Source: Promicromonospora iranensis | Lineage (GTDB): Bacteria; Actinomycetota; Actinomycetes; Actinomycetales; Cellulomonadaceae | Assembly (NCBI RefSeq): GCF_028994805.1 | Contig: NZ_JAJQQP010000009.1 | Location: 1-64,000 of the forward strand | DNA: 64,000 nucleotides | Direction: 5' to 3' | Shown here: in pieces, positions 18,271 to 31,455 of the stretch | Numbering within the stretch: position 1 is the stretch's first letter | Layout of the letters: every line of letters begins with the position of its first letter | Notes under the pieces: model-generated | What the model was told of the DNA's origin: nothing | The model's database searches: none | What the model saw: only the letters and a program-made list of their open reading frames with translations | Translations under genes and position numbers: made by a program

Positions 18271-20337
18271 GTGCAGCAACGCCAGACCGAGCAGTCCGCC
18301 GAGCAGGAGTACGTCGACGCCCTGTACGCACGGCTCGACGGAGAGGTGGCCCGCGTCAGCGCGGACCTGGCCGAGGCCGTCCGCGGCTCGTCGACCGACC
18401 CCGAGGAGGCTTTCACCCGCGAGGTGCGTGTCGGCATGCTCGATCGCCGGGCGCGGACGCTGCGAGCTGCCGAGCAGCACCTCTGCTTCGGCCGGATCGA
18501 CCACGCGGACGGCAGCTCGCTGCACATCGGCCGCACCGGCCTGAGCGACGGCGACGACCAGCTGCTCGTGGACTGGCGCGCCGACGCCGCCCGCCCGTTC
18601 TACGCCGCCACCGCCGCGCACCCCATGGGCCTGCGCCGGCGCAGGCACCTGCGCCTGGAGGGCCGCTCGGTCACCCGCGTGAGCGACGAGGTCCTGGACG
18701 GCTCCGAGCCCGGGCCGGAGGACGTCGTCGGCGACGGGCCGCTGCTGGAGGCCATCAGCGCCCGGCGCACCGGACGGATGCGCGACGTCGTGTCCACGCT
18801 GCAGGCGGAGCAGGACGCGATCATCCGCTCCGCCCACCGCGGCGTCACGGTCGTGGAGGGCGGTCCCGGCACCGGCAAGACGGTGGTCGCCCTGCACCGC
18901 GCCGCGTACGTCCTCGCGGGCTTCGAGGAGGCACGGGCCGACGGCGTGCTCGTGCTCGGCCCGGGCTCGCGCTTCCTCGACTACATCGCCGAGGTGCTGC
19001 CTTCCCTGGGGGAGAACGACGTGGCGATGACCACTGCCGACCGGCTGGTCGCCGACGCCCTCGACATCGGTCTTGACCTCGCCGACGTCCCCGAGGCGGG
19101 CCACGCCCTGCGCCGCGCCGCGGGAGACGTGCGGCTGGCGGACGAGCTGGCCGAGACGGTCCGGCGGTACCAGGCGCCCGACGGCACGCTCACCGTGATG
19201 GTCGACGGCGACGCGATCACCATGGACACCCACGCGCTCGCCGAGGCGCGGGCGACCGCCGGGGGCGCCGGCCTGCCGCACAACCAGGCCCGGTCGCTGT
19301 TCAAGGACCTGGTCGTGGACTTCGTGTCCGACGAGGTGCAGGCGCGCGCCCGGATCATGCTCGCCAAGCTGGACGAGGACATCGAGGTGCTCACGGGCGG
19401 CGTGAACGTCGACCAGGCCGCCGCGAAGGACCTGGAGCGGCTCGGGTTCGGCCCGGACGAGGGCGGCGCCTTCGGGCACGCCGCAGCGGTGGCGGAGCTC
19501 GACCCCGGCGCCCTGCGCGCCGAGCTCGCCGACGACGTCGCGCTGGAGCGGGCCGTCGAGGCCGCGTGGCCGCACCTCCAGGCGGCCGACGTGGTGCTGG
19601 ACGTGCTGGACGCGCACCCGGAGCTCGCGGTCGACGGCATCCCGGGCGACGGTGGGACGTGGACCGCCGTCCATCTGCCGCTGCTCGACGAGGCCGAGCA
19701 CCTGCTGAACGGCCCGCCCGCGCGGACGTACGGGCACGTCGTCGTGGACGAGGCGCAGGAGCTGACGCCCATGCAGTGGCGCTCGGTGCTGCGCCGCTGC
19801 CCCGGCCGGTCCATGACGGTGGTCGGCGACCTCGCGCAGGCGGGCCCGGCGACCGGCGCGGCGTCCTGGGCCGACGCGCTGGGCAGCGACCTCGCCAAGC
19901 GGGCCGACGTGCGCACCCTGACGGTCTGCTACCGCACCACCGCCGAGGTCCTGGCGGCGGCGGCGCCGCTGCTCGCGCAGATCGCCCCGCAGCAGGCGCC
20001 GAGCCGCGCGGTCCGGAACGGGGACGAGCCCCGTCGTCGGGCGGCGGACGGCGACCTCACCGGTGCGGTGGTCGAGGAGGTGGCCACCGAGGTGGCGTAC
20101 GGCGACCTCGTCGCGGTGGTGGCCGCCGACGACGCGGCGCCCGGCCTGGCCGAGGCCCTGTCCGACTCTCCGGCCGGCGGCGTGCGTGTGGTGCCCGTCT
20201 CCCAGGTGCGGGGCCTGGAGTTCGACGCCGTGGTGGTGGCCGACCCGGAGGGCATCCGGCACGCCCGGCCGGGCGGTGAGCGTGACCTCTACGTGGCGCT
20301 GACCCGCCCGACCCGGCGCCTGGTGATCGTCGGGTGA
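18271..20337 (+). CDS. helR: HelD/HelR-like RNA polymerase recycling ATPase
   Basis: The 688-residue protein belongs to the UvrD-like superfamily 1 group that removes RNA polymerase from stalled complexes; actinobacterial HelR is known to protect against rifamycins. A coiled-coil N-terminal arm (about 1-75) that enters the polymerase channel is followed by ADWRA-type HelD sequence (VDWRADAARPFY). Walker A is GGPGTGKT (197-204), the DEAQ Walker B is near residue 492 (VVVDEAQELTPMQW), and the late motifs are QVRGLEFDAVVV and LYVALTRPTRRL. GTG 18271 follows GAGGAG. The length matches HelR rather than a DNA helicase of the UvrD type (which lacks the arm). Confidence 0.85.
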   Translation: MQQRQTEQSAEQEYVDALYARLDGEVARVSADLAEAVRGSSTDPEEAFTREVRVGMLDRRARTLRAAEQHLCFGRIDHADGSSLHIGRTGLSDGDDQLLVDWRADAARPFYAATAAHPMGLRRRRHLRLEGRSVTRVSDEVLDGSEPGPEDVVGDGPLLEAISARRTGRMRDVVSTLQAEQDAIIRSAHRGVTVVEGGPGTGKTVVALHRAAYVLAGFEEARADGVLVLGPGSRFLDYIAEVLPSLGENDVAMTTADRLVADALDIGLDLADVPEAGHALRRAAGDVRLADELAETVRRYQAPDGTLTVMVDGDAITMDTHALAEARATAGGAGLPHNQARSLFKDLVVDFVSDEVQARARIMLAKLDEDIEVLTGGVNVDQAAAKDLERLGFGPDEGGAFGHAAAVAELDPGALRAELADDVALERAVEAAWPHLQAADVVLDVLDAHPELAVDGIPGDGGTWTAVHLPLLDEAEHLLNGPPARTYGHVVVDEAQELTPMQWRSVLRRCPGRSMTVVGDLAQAGPATGAASWADALGSDLAKRADVRTLTVCYRTTAEVLAAAAPLLAQIAPQQAPSRAVRNGDEPRRRAADGDLTGAVVEEVATEVAYGDLVAVVAADDAAPGLAEALSDSPAGGVRVVPVSQVRGLEFDAVVVADPEGIRHARPGGERDLYVALTRPTRRLVIVG

Positions 20338-20350
20338 CCCTCGGGCGTGG

Positions 20351-23864
<3,514 letters not shown>

Positions 23865-23901
23865 GCGGCGAGCACCGTCGCAGACGTGTGAGACTTCCCT
23901 G

Positions 23902-24999
23902 GTGAGCGGCACAGGAACTGCGACCAGGCGGACCGTCGGCGTCGAGGAAGAGCTGATGCTGATCGGGCACGACGGGGCCCCCATCCCACGAGCCCGCGAC
24001 GTGCTCGGCAGTGCGGAGCCGGCCGACGGGCCGCTCGAGCACGAGCTCATGGAGGAGCAGATCGAGACGGCCACGGCGCCGCACTCGACGCTGGAGGAGA
24101 TCGCCGCCGCGATCCGGGAGGGCCGGGCCGGCGCCCAGGCGGCGGCCGACCGGCACGACGCCCGCATCGCCGCCCTGGGCACCTCACCCCTGGCGCTCGC
24201 CGGCACGACGGTCGGCAAGCTCCGGTACCTCCTGGCGCGCGCCGAGTTCGGCCTGACGGCTCGCGAGCAGCTGACCAGCGGCTGTCACGTGCACGTCGCG
24301 GTGGCGGACGACGCCGAGGGCGTCGCCGTCCTCGACCGCATCGGGCCCTGGCTCGCGCCGCTCCTGGCGCTGTCCTCGAACTCGCCGTACTGGATGGGCG
24401 ACGACTCCGGGTACGCGAGCTTCCGCTCCCAGGTCTGGTCGCGCTGGCACACGGCGGGCCCGACGCGCCACTTCGGCACCCCGGAGGCGTACCACGCCGC
24501 GGTCGACGGCCTGGTCGCGACCGGCACCATCCTGGACGAGGGGATGGTCTACTTCGACGCACGGCTGTCCGCCCGCTATCCCACCGTCGAGATCCGGGTC
24601 GCCGACGTGTGCCTCTCCGCCGACATCGCGACGCTGCTGGCCGCGCTGGCGCGCGGGCTCGTCGAGACGGCCGCGCGGGCGGCCGACGCCCCGGCGCCCG
24701 ACGTGCCCGTCGAGATCCTGCGCACGGCGCTCTGGCGGGCCGGACGTTCCGGGCTCGGCGGCGACCTGCTGGACCCGCGGACCTGGCGGCCCGCCGCGGC
24801 GCACGACGTCGTCGGCGCGCTGGTCGACCACGTCCGTGACGCACTGGCGGACATGGGCGACCTCGACACCGTGACCGAGCTGCTGGGCGGGCTCTGGTCC
24901 GGCGGGGACGGGGCGACGCGCCAGCGGTCCTGGGCCGCCGAGGCGGACGGAGACCTCGCCGCGGTCGCCCGGCGCGCGGCCGACGCGACGCTGCTGTGA
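23902..24999 (+). CDS. carboxylate-amine ligase of the GCS2 (YbdK) family
   Basis: The 365-residue protein starts with the family hallmark RTVGVEEELMLI, followed by EHELMEEQIETATAPH, SGCHVHVAV (metal/ATP site) and YPTVEIRVADVCLSADIATLLAA. Members are weak glutamate-cysteine ligases or related carboxylate-amine ligases; in actinobacteria without glutathione the true substrates are unclear. The start GTG 23902 is chosen to fit the family N-terminus; the ribosome site is poor. It follows dxs by 37 nt in the same direction. Confidence 0.9.
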   Translation: MSGTGTATRRTVGVEEELMLIGHDGAPIPRARDVLGSAEPADGPLEHELMEEQIETATAPHSTLEEIAAAIREGRAGAQAAADRHDARIAALGTSPLALAGTTVGKLRYLLARAEFGLTAREQLTSGCHVHVAVADDAEGVAVLDRIGPWLAPLLALSSNSPYWMGDDSGYASFRSQVWSRWHTAGPTRHFGTPEAYHAAVDGLVATGTILDEGMVYFDARLSARYPTVEIRVADVCLSADIATLLAALARGLVETAARAADAPAPDVPVEILRTALWRAGRSGLGGDLLDPRTWRPAAAHDVVGALVDHVRDALADMGDLDTVTELLGGLWSGGDGATRQRSWAAEADGDLAAVARRAADATLL

Positions 25000-25130
25000 G
25001 CTCACGCGGCCGGTGAGCGGCGCTCACCAGTAGTTGCCGGCGATGTCCCGCCGCCTGGGTATGGCCGACCCTCCGTCGCCGTCCGGAATTCAGGTTGCCC
25101 GGCCGGGAGCGAGCCTGGAACCGTTCGTGC

Positions 25131-25796
25131 ATGGATCTCGCCAGCGCCTTCCCGCCGTTCGGCCTCCGGGTCGCCTGCGGCGACCTCGAGCTGCGCCTGC
25201 CCGACGACGCCGAGCTGCTCCGCCTGGCGGACCTCGTCGTGGCCGGCATCCACCCGCCCGAGCGGCGGCCGTTCGTGTTTCCCTGGAACGTCGGAGAGCC
25301 GGCCGAGGTGCGCCGCAGTCTCCTGCAGTTCCACTGGTCGGCGCGCGGCAAGATGTCGCCGGAGCTCTGGGCGCTGGAGCTCGCGGTCTTCCGGCACGGG
25401 GAGCCGATCGGCATCCAGAGCGTGGGCGGCAGGGCGTTCGGCGTGACGCGGACGGGCGGGACCGGTTCGTGGCTGGGCCTGGACCACCACGGCCAGGGCA
25501 TCGGCAAGCGGATGCGCTTGATGGCCCTGCACCTGCTGTTCGAGGGGTTCGATGCCGTCGACGCCACGACGGAGGCGTTCGACGACAACCCGGAGTCGAA
25601 CGGGGTGACGCGTGCGCTCGGCTACACGCCGAACGGCGTCGTGCGGCAGGAGCGGCAGGGCGAGCCCGCCACCGAGAACCGGTACCGCATGACGCGCGAG
25701 GCGTGGGCCGCGCGCCCGGACGCGCACCGGCTGGACGTCACGCTGGAGGGTGTGGCCCCGGTCCGGGCGATGCTCACGATGGACCCCCGGTCCTAG
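25131..25796 (+). CDS. GNAT-family N-acetyltransferase
   Basis: The 221-residue protein matches RimJ/RimL-type GNATs: the beta-strand WLGLDHHGQGIGKRMRLMAL holds the acetyl-CoA loop (Q-x-x-G-x-G/K), and AFDDNPESNGVTRALGYTPNGV is the typical motif B region. The N-terminal LRVACGDLELRLPDDAELLRLADL is the usual first strand and helix. Substrate could be a ribosomal protein N-terminus or a small amine. ATG 25131 is used because residues before it have no family counterpart. It converges on the flavoprotein gene. Confidence 0.85.
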   Translation: MDLASAFPPFGLRVACGDLELRLPDDAELLRLADLVVAGIHPPERRPFVFPWNVGEPAEVRRSLLQFHWSARGKMSPELWALELAVFRHGEPIGIQSVGGRAFGVTRTGGTGSWLGLDHHGQGIGKRMRLMALHLLFEGFDAVDATTEAFDDNPESNGVTRALGYTPNGVVRQERQGEPATENRYRMTREAWAARPDAHRLDVTLEGVAPVRAMLTMDPRS

Positions 25797-25825
25797 CCGC
25801 TCAGGTCCTTCCAGGTCCTGGCCGG

Positions 25826-26482
25826 TCAGCCGTAGATCGTCTCGGCGTACTGCGGGCCGTAGTGCTGCTCGACTTCGGCGAGGGTCTGTTCCGGACGCTC
25901 CAGGGTGTGCGCGATCACGGCGCGGCGGGGCACCGTCTCCAGGTCCCACGCGTCGGGGTCCCACGCCTTGGAGCGCAGGAAGGCCTTGGAGCAGTGGTGG
26001 AAGACCTCCTCGATGTCGACCTCGAGGGCGAGCACCGGGAGGTTGCGGCGCACCTGGAGCTCCGCGAGGTACGGCGCGTCGCGCACGATGCGGGCGGAGC
26101 CGTTGACCCGCAGCGTGTCACCACGGCCGGGGATCACGAAGATCAGGCCCACGTGCGGGTTCTCGAGCACGTTGAGATACCCGTCGGTGCGCCGGTTGCC
26201 GGGGCGCTCCGGGATGGCGATGGTGCGGTCGTCCAGGATGCGCACCAGCGAGCCGGCCGGGTCGCCCTTGGGGGAGACATCGAGGTTGCCGTCGGCGTCC
26301 GACGTCGCGACCAGGCACAGGGGCGAGGCCTCGAGCCACTGCCGGTCGAGCTCGTGCAGGGCGGTGCGCACCTTGCCGGCGGCAGGACCGAGGGGCGGCG
26401 GGATGATCTCGCGGAGCTCCTCGACGGTGCTGACGGTCGTTCCGCCGAACCTGGTCGGCCGGCTGCTCAGCTCGTGGGTCAT
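25826..26482 (-). CDS. pyridoxamine-5'-phosphate-oxidase-like FMN-binding protein (MSMEG_1061 type)
   Basis: The 218-residue protein is a split-barrel flavoprotein: SPLCLVATSDADGNLDVSPKGDPAGSLVRIL then IAIPERPGNRRTDGYLNVLENPHVGLIFVIPG and TLRVNGSARIV. These are the FMN/F420-binding strands of the PPOX family. It is probably a reductase or heme/F420-related oxidoreductase; the substrate is not known. The start ATG is preceded by TATGTT at 26494-26489, only 6 nt away, which points to a leaderless transcript. Confidence 0.85.
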   Translation of the reverse strand: MTHELSSRPTRFGGTTVSTVEELREIIPPPLGPAAGKVRTALHELDRQWLEASPLCLVATSDADGNLDVSPKGDPAGSLVRILDDRTIAIPERPGNRRTDGYLNVLENPHVGLIFVIPGRGDTLRVNGSARIVRDAPYLAELQVRRNLPVLALEVDIEEVFHHCSKAFLRSKAWDPDAWDLETVPRRAVIAHTLERPEQTLAEVEQHYGPQYAETIYG

Positions 26483-26580
26483 GACCTCAACATAGGCCGG
26501 GCACGCCGGTCGCGACCAGTGAACTGACGCGCACCACGCGAATGGGGCATGTCAGACCATCCGGGTACGCTCGCAGCGCC

Positions 26581-28782
26581 ATGACCGAGCAGACCACCCT
26601 CCCTAGCCCCGCCGATGCCCCCGCCGGCTCGCCCCGACCCTGGAAGGTGCGCGCGGCCCGCCGCGTCGTGGAGCAGGCCCAGGCGCTGCTCGACGACGCC
26701 CGGCTGCTCACCACCGCGGACGTCGGCCTGCGCGAGCGCGTCCGCGACGCCTACACGGCCACCCGCGAGGTGCGCGTGCACGCCGACCTGCGCACGGTCG
26801 GCGTCTCGGCCCTGGAGGACCGGCGCAAGAAGCTGCGGGTAGCCGTCCTGGAGAAGGCAGGGTTCAAGCACGTCACGCAGGTGCTCGTGGCAGGTACGGA
26901 CCGGCTCGTCGAGGCGGGCATCGGTGCCGGGACGGCGAAGCTCGCCACCAGCGCGGCGCGCGAGCTCGCGGACGAGGTGGACGCCGACCTGCGGTTCCGC
27001 ATCGACGTGGACCCCGACGACCCGTACGCCACGGTGCTCGTCCAGACCCTGTACGCGTTCGGGCTGGCCACCGACGCCCGCCACCGCCACCTGGACGAGG
27101 CGCGCCGCGCGGCCGCCGTCGTACCGGGGCAGCTGGAACCCGCCGCCCTCGCCGGGAGCCGCTGGCGCCGCCTGCTGGCGCCCGCCGACCGCAGGGCCGC
27201 GGCCTTCGCGGCGGTCTCCGCGCTCGCGGACCAGGTGGCCGCCGCGCGGCTCACGGACGACGCGCGGGCGGTGCGCGCCGCCGTCGGGCAGCCGCCGGAG
27301 GCCGCGGAGGTGTGGGCGGACTTCGAGGCCCGGTCGGCGGAGTACTACGGGCTGCTGTCGCAGGTCGTGGACCTGGGCGACGACCACGAGGCCGCCGAGG
27401 GCGGCCTGCCCGCCGACGTCGTGCGACGGGTCGAGGCGCAGCCGCTGGACCGCACCCTGCTGCGCGCCAACCTGCGCGGCTACCAGCAGTTCGGCGCCAG
27501 GTATGCGCTGGTGCAGCGCCGCACGATCCTCGGCGACGAGATGGGCCTGGGCAAGACCATGCAGTCGATCGCCGTGGCCGCCCACCTCGTGGCCACCGGC
27601 GGCACGCACGTGCTGGTGGTGTGCCCGGCGAGCGTCGTCACGAACTGGAAGCGCGAGGTGGAGCAGCACTCCGACCTGACGGCGGTGGTGATGCACGGCA
27701 ACGACCGGGAGAGGACGGCGGCCGCCTGGCTCGACGGCGGCGGCGTCGCGATCACGACGTTCGAGGTGCTGGGCCGGCTCGACCTCCCGTACGACCTCAC
27801 GCCGGCGCTCCTGGTCGTGGACGAGGCACACTACGTGAAGAACCCCGACACCATCCGCGGCCGCGAGGTACGGCGCTGGGCGGACCGGTCCGACCGCGTC
27901 CTGTTCCTGTCCGGCACGCCGATGGAGAACAAGGTCGCCGAGTTCAAGAACATGGTGGGCTACCTGCAGCCCGAGGTCGCCGGACAGCTCGACCCGAACG
28001 CCGACCTGTCCGGAGCCAGGGCCTTCCGCCGGATCGTCGCGCCCGCCTACCTGCGACGCAACCAGGAGGACGTGCTCACCGAGCTGCCCGAGATGGTGCA
28101 GGTCGAGGAGTGGGAGCAGTTCGGCCCCGTGGACGGCGCCGCCTACCGCGACGCCGTGCTCGCCGGCAGCTTCATGGCGATGCGGCAGGCCGCCTTCGCG
28201 GTGTCCGACGCCGCCGACTCCGCCAAGCTGGTGCGCCTGCGGGAGCTGGTCACCGAGGCCGTCGACGGCGGCCGCCGCGTCATCGTCTTCTCGTACTTCC
28301 TGTCGGTCCTGGAAAAGGTGATGGACCTGCTCGGAGATCTCGCGGTCGGCCCGCTGAACGGCTCGGTGCCCGTGCACGAGCGGCAGGCCATGGTGGACGC
28401 CCTGTCCGAGCCCGATGGGCCCTCCGTGCTGGTCAGCCAGATCACCGCCGGGGGAGTCGGCTTGAACGTGCAGGCCGCGAGCGTGGTCATCTTCTGCGAG
28501 CCGCAGGTCAAGCCCACCATCGAGGCGCAGGCCGTCGCCCGCGCACACCGCATGGGCCAGACGCGCACGGTCCAGGTGCACCGGCTGCTGGTCGAGCAGT
28601 CCGTGGACCAGCGGATGATGGAGATCCTCGGGTCCAAGTCGGCGCTCTTCGAGGAGTTCGCCCGCCAGTCCGAGATCACCGACGCCTCGCCCTCGGCCGT
28701 GGACGTCGCGGCGCCGTCCGCGACCTCTCTGTCCCGGACGATCCTGGCCGAGGAGCAGGAACGACTGAGCCGCACACCATGA
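26581..28782 (+). CDS. SNF2-family helicase/ATPase with a long unknown N-terminal domain
   Basis: The 733-residue protein has about 300 N-terminal residues without a recognised domain, rich in Arg/Ala helices. A SNF2 ATPase follows: Walker A GDEMGLGKTMQ, motif Ia LVVCPASVVTNWKREV, the DEAH box VVDEAHYVKN, motif III LSGTPMENK, and the second RecA lobe with FSYFLSVLEK, SQITAGGVGLNVQAAS and ARAHRMGQTRTVQVHRL. It should move on or remodel DNA-protein complexes. ATG 26581 has TACGCT 9 nt upstream and no ribosome site. The STAND gene starts about 48 nt downstream on the same strand. Confidence 0.88.
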   Translation: MTEQTTLPSPADAPAGSPRPWKVRAARRVVEQAQALLDDARLLTTADVGLRERVRDAYTATREVRVHADLRTVGVSALEDRRKKLRVAVLEKAGFKHVTQVLVAGTDRLVEAGIGAGTAKLATSAARELADEVDADLRFRIDVDPDDPYATVLVQTLYAFGLATDARHRHLDEARRAAAVVPGQLEPAALAGSRWRRLLAPADRRAAAFAAVSALADQVAAARLTDDARAVRAAVGQPPEAAEVWADFEARSAEYYGLLSQVVDLGDDHEAAEGGLPADVVRRVEAQPLDRTLLRANLRGYQQFGARYALVQRRTILGDEMGLGKTMQSIAVAAHLVATGGTHVLVVCPASVVTNWKREVEQHSDLTAVVMHGNDRERTAAAWLDGGGVAITTFEVLGRLDLPYDLTPALLVVDEAHYVKNPDTIRGREVRRWADRSDRVLFLSGTPMENKVAEFKNMVGYLQPEVAGQLDPNADLSGARAFRRIVAPAYLRRNQEDVLTELPEMVQVEEWEQFGPVDGAAYRDAVLAGSFMAMRQAAFAVSDAADSAKLVRLRELVTEAVDGGRRVIVFSYFLSVLEKVMDLLGDLAVGPLNGSVPVHERQAMVDALSEPDGPSVLVSQITAGGVGLNVQAASVVIFCEPQVKPTIEAQAVARAHRMGQTRTVQVHRLLVEQSVDQRMMEILGSKSALFEEFARQSEITDASPSAVDVAAPSATSLSRTILAEEQERLSRTP

Positions 28783-28830
28783 GATGACCGTCGGCAATCC
28801 ATTGGGGTGTGATATCCGGTTCAATCGGGA

Positions 28831-31377
28831 TTGAGGTTCACTGACGTCGTGTCCCTGCTGACGTCACCACCCGGTGCGACGGTCACACCCACCCTCTCGC
28901 CCGGTCGGCTGCTCGCACCGGCCCGACGCATGGTGCCGTTCGTGGGGCGCGCCGCCGAGCTCGCGGCACTCCTCGACTGGTGCACGGGCCAGGAGGCGGT
29001 AGCGATCCGGCTGGTCAGCGGACCGCGCGGCGTCGGGAAGACGCGCCTCGCCCGCGAGGCGGCACACGCGATGGCCCACGCCGGCTGGACCTGCCTCGAC
29101 GTGCCCGACGGCGCGGAACCCGCGGCGCTCGCCGCCGTACCGGACGGCGCCCCCGCGCTCCTGGTGCTCGACGACGCCGAGACGCGCGGCCCGGCGCTCG
29201 CGGAGCTCCTCCGGAGGGCTGCTCGCGGCCGCAACGGCGCGCTCCGCATCCTGCTGGTCGCGCGCGGTGTCGGGCCGTGGTTCGACCGGCTCACCGCGAC
29301 CGACCTGGCGGTCCGGGCACTGCTCGAGCCGGCGCGGGCCGGTGACGACCTGGCCACCGAGGTGCTCCCCGGGCAGGTGGACGCCCGGCTCGTCGCCGCG
29401 TTCGTGGAGCCGTACGCGCGGGCACTCGGGGTCGCCGTGCCGCGGGTCGCCGTCGCCTCGGTGCCCGGCGGAGCCCGGATGCTCGACCTGCACGCGGCGG
29501 CGCTCTGCGCCGTCCTGCGCACGCAGGCGCGGAGGCCGCTGGGCGCGCTGCCCGTCGACGTGTCCGACGCTCTCGGCGAGCTGCTCGAGCACGAGCGCTG
29601 GGCCTGGTTCCGCTCGGCGGACGACGCCGGGCTGCTCGGCGAACCCGGGTTCCGGTCCGAGGCCATCGACTGCCTGGTCGCGGCCGCGACGCTCACCGGC
29701 GTGCGCACCGCGGACGCGGCGGAGAACCTCGTACGTCGCGTGGCGGGCGTCGTGCCGGGTGTGCGGCCGGGCGCGGAGGCCGACGTCGGGCGGTGGCTGG
29801 TCGGTCTGGACCCGCAGCGGGCGCTGCCCCGGCGCCTGGTGGACCCGCACCTGCTGGCCGAGCTGACGGACACACCACGGCTGCTCGGGGCGTGCCTCGC
29901 AGGGGCCGCGACGCCGTCGGCGCGGCGGGCGGCCCTGCGCGTGGCCGGCATCGTCGCGGACCGGCTCGACGGCCGGTCGGCGGACCCGGGCGCAGCCCTC
30001 GACCAGCTCGGAGCGACGGTCGCGGTCCTTCCGGAGGACGGTGACGTGCTGCGTTCCGTCACCGGGGCGCTCCCGCACCCGTCGCTCGCGCTGGGTGAGC
30101 TGCGCGCCGAGCTGGCGCTGCGCACGCTCGCCGCCACCTCGGCCGGTGACCCCGCGGACCGCGCCGAGGCCCTGCGCGACGTCGGCATGGCGCTCGGCGA
30201 GGTGGGCCGCGCCGCGGATGCCGAGCGCTACGAGCGGCAGGCCGTCGTCCTGCTCCGTGAGCTGGCCGGGTCCGACCCGCACCGGTTCCGGCCGCGCCTG
30301 GCCGCGCTGCTCGCGAACATGGGCACCACGTTCTCCGACCAGGGGCGGCCGCAGGACGCGCTGCGGTGCGAGGAGGAGGCGGTCGAGCTGCTCCGGCTCG
30401 TCGACGCCGAGCACCCCGGCGTGGTGACGCTCGACCTGACGGCGGCGGTGTCGAACCTGGCCGTGACGTTCGCGGAGCTGGGAAAGCCGCTGGCCGCGCT
30501 CGCGCCGAGCCGTGAGGCGGTGGAGCTCGGGCGCCGGATCGCGGGCCGTCACCCCGGCCGGTTCACGGGGGCGCTGGCGCTGTCCCTGATGAACGTGGCC
30601 CGGCGGCTGCGGGAGCTCGGCCGGGGAGCGGAGGCCGGCCAGGCCGCCGAGGAGTCGCTGGAGATCCGGCGTCGGCTGGCCGCCTCCGACCCGGACGAGC
30701 ACATGTCGGCGCTGGGCGACTCCCTGGAGGTCATGGGCAGCGTGCTCACGGACCAGGGCCGGGGTCAGGAGGCGCTGCGGTACCTCGAGGAGGCGGTCGA
30801 GATCCGGCGCCGGACGGCCGAGGAGAACCCCGGCCGGTACCTGGCGGACCTCGCGTACTCCCTCCGGGCGCTGGGCACACAGCTCTCCGACCTCGGCAGG
30901 CGGGACGAAGGGCTCGGGCTGCAGCAGGAGGCGGTCGAGGTACAGCGGCGGCTCGCCGCCGACAACCCAGGCCGGTACGTGCCAGGGTTGGCCGAGGCGC
31001 TGTCCGCCCTCGGGGTGACCTGCTCCCGGCTGGACCGGCCGCAGGACGCCCTCAACGCGGAGCGTGAGGCGACCAGGACCTGGCGTGAGCTGGCCGCCGG
31101 CGACCCGCACCGCTACCGGCCCTGGCTGGCGCAGTCGCTGACGAACCTGGGCTCGATCTTCGCGGTCCGCCGGCTCGGTGACGAGGCGGTGGAGCCCGCG
31201 GGCGAGGCGGTGACGATCCTGCGGGAGCTCGCCGCCCAGAACGCGCCGAAGTACGCGCCACGGCTCGCGGAGGCACTGCGGGTGCTGGCGCTCGCGCTGC
31301 ACGACCAGGAGCGGTTCGACGAGGCCCGGCGGGCCCGGGCCGAGGCGGAGGAGCTGGGCGGGGCGCAGACCGTCTGA
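28831..31377 (+). CDS. STAND-type NTPase with C-terminal TPR array
   Basis: The product is up to 848 residues. MVPFVGRAAELAALL (near residue 35) is the usual entry to a STAND ATPase; Walker A is SGPRGVGKTRLA and Walker B is ALLVLDDAE. A winged-helix-like linker region follows to about 420. From about 430 to the end there are about nine TPR-like units, each of the form GR..EAL...EEAV.L.R.L......R..P.LA..L..LG. No effector domain (nuclease, protease, TIR) is seen at either end. The start is uncertain: TTG 28831 or GTG 28849. The role may be signal-dependent regulation or defence; only the architecture is supported. Confidence 0.8.
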   Translation: MRFTDVVSLLTSPPGATVTPTLSPGRLLAPARRMVPFVGRAAELAALLDWCTGQEAVAIRLVSGPRGVGKTRLAREAAHAMAHAGWTCLDVPDGAEPAALAAVPDGAPALLVLDDAETRGPALAELLRRAARGRNGALRILLVARGVGPWFDRLTATDLAVRALLEPARAGDDLATEVLPGQVDARLVAAFVEPYARALGVAVPRVAVASVPGGARMLDLHAAALCAVLRTQARRPLGALPVDVSDALGELLEHERWAWFRSADDAGLLGEPGFRSEAIDCLVAAATLTGVRTADAAENLVRRVAGVVPGVRPGAEADVGRWLVGLDPQRALPRRLVDPHLLAELTDTPRLLGACLAGAATPSARRAALRVAGIVADRLDGRSADPGAALDQLGATVAVLPEDGDVLRSVTGALPHPSLALGELRAELALRTLAATSAGDPADRAEALRDVGMALGEVGRAADAERYERQAVVLLRELAGSDPHRFRPRLAALLANMGTTFSDQGRPQDALRCEEEAVELLRLVDAEHPGVVTLDLTAAVSNLAVTFAELGKPLAALAPSREAVELGRRIAGRHPGRFTGALALSLMNVARRLRELGRGAEAGQAAEESLEIRRRLAASDPDEHMSALGDSLEVMGSVLTDQGRGQEALRYLEEAVEIRRRTAEENPGRYLADLAYSLRALGTQLSDLGRRDEGLGLQQEAVEVQRRLAADNPGRYVPGLAEALSALGVTCSRLDRPQDALNAEREATRTWRELAAGDPHRYRPWLAQSLTNLGSIFAVRRLGDEAVEPAGEAVTILRELAAQNAPKYAPRLAEALRVLALALHDQERFDEARRARAEAEELGGAQTV

Positions 31378-31419
31378 GGACTCGGTCCCGGTCACCGCAG
31401 AGCTGTGCTCGGCGAGGTG

Positions 31420-31455
31420 GAACGAGCTGGTCCCGACCATGGGTCGCGCTCGTTC
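31420..31455 (+). terminator. hairpin downstream of the STAND gene
   Basis: GAACGAGC (31420-31427) pairs with GCTCGTTC (31448-31455), with an inner CGACC/GGTCG pair around an ATG loop. It lies 43 nt after the STAND stop codon. No U-tract follows directly. The rest of the 363-nt interval 31378-31740 is less GC-rich than its surroundings, and I found no gene in it. Confidence 0.4.
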
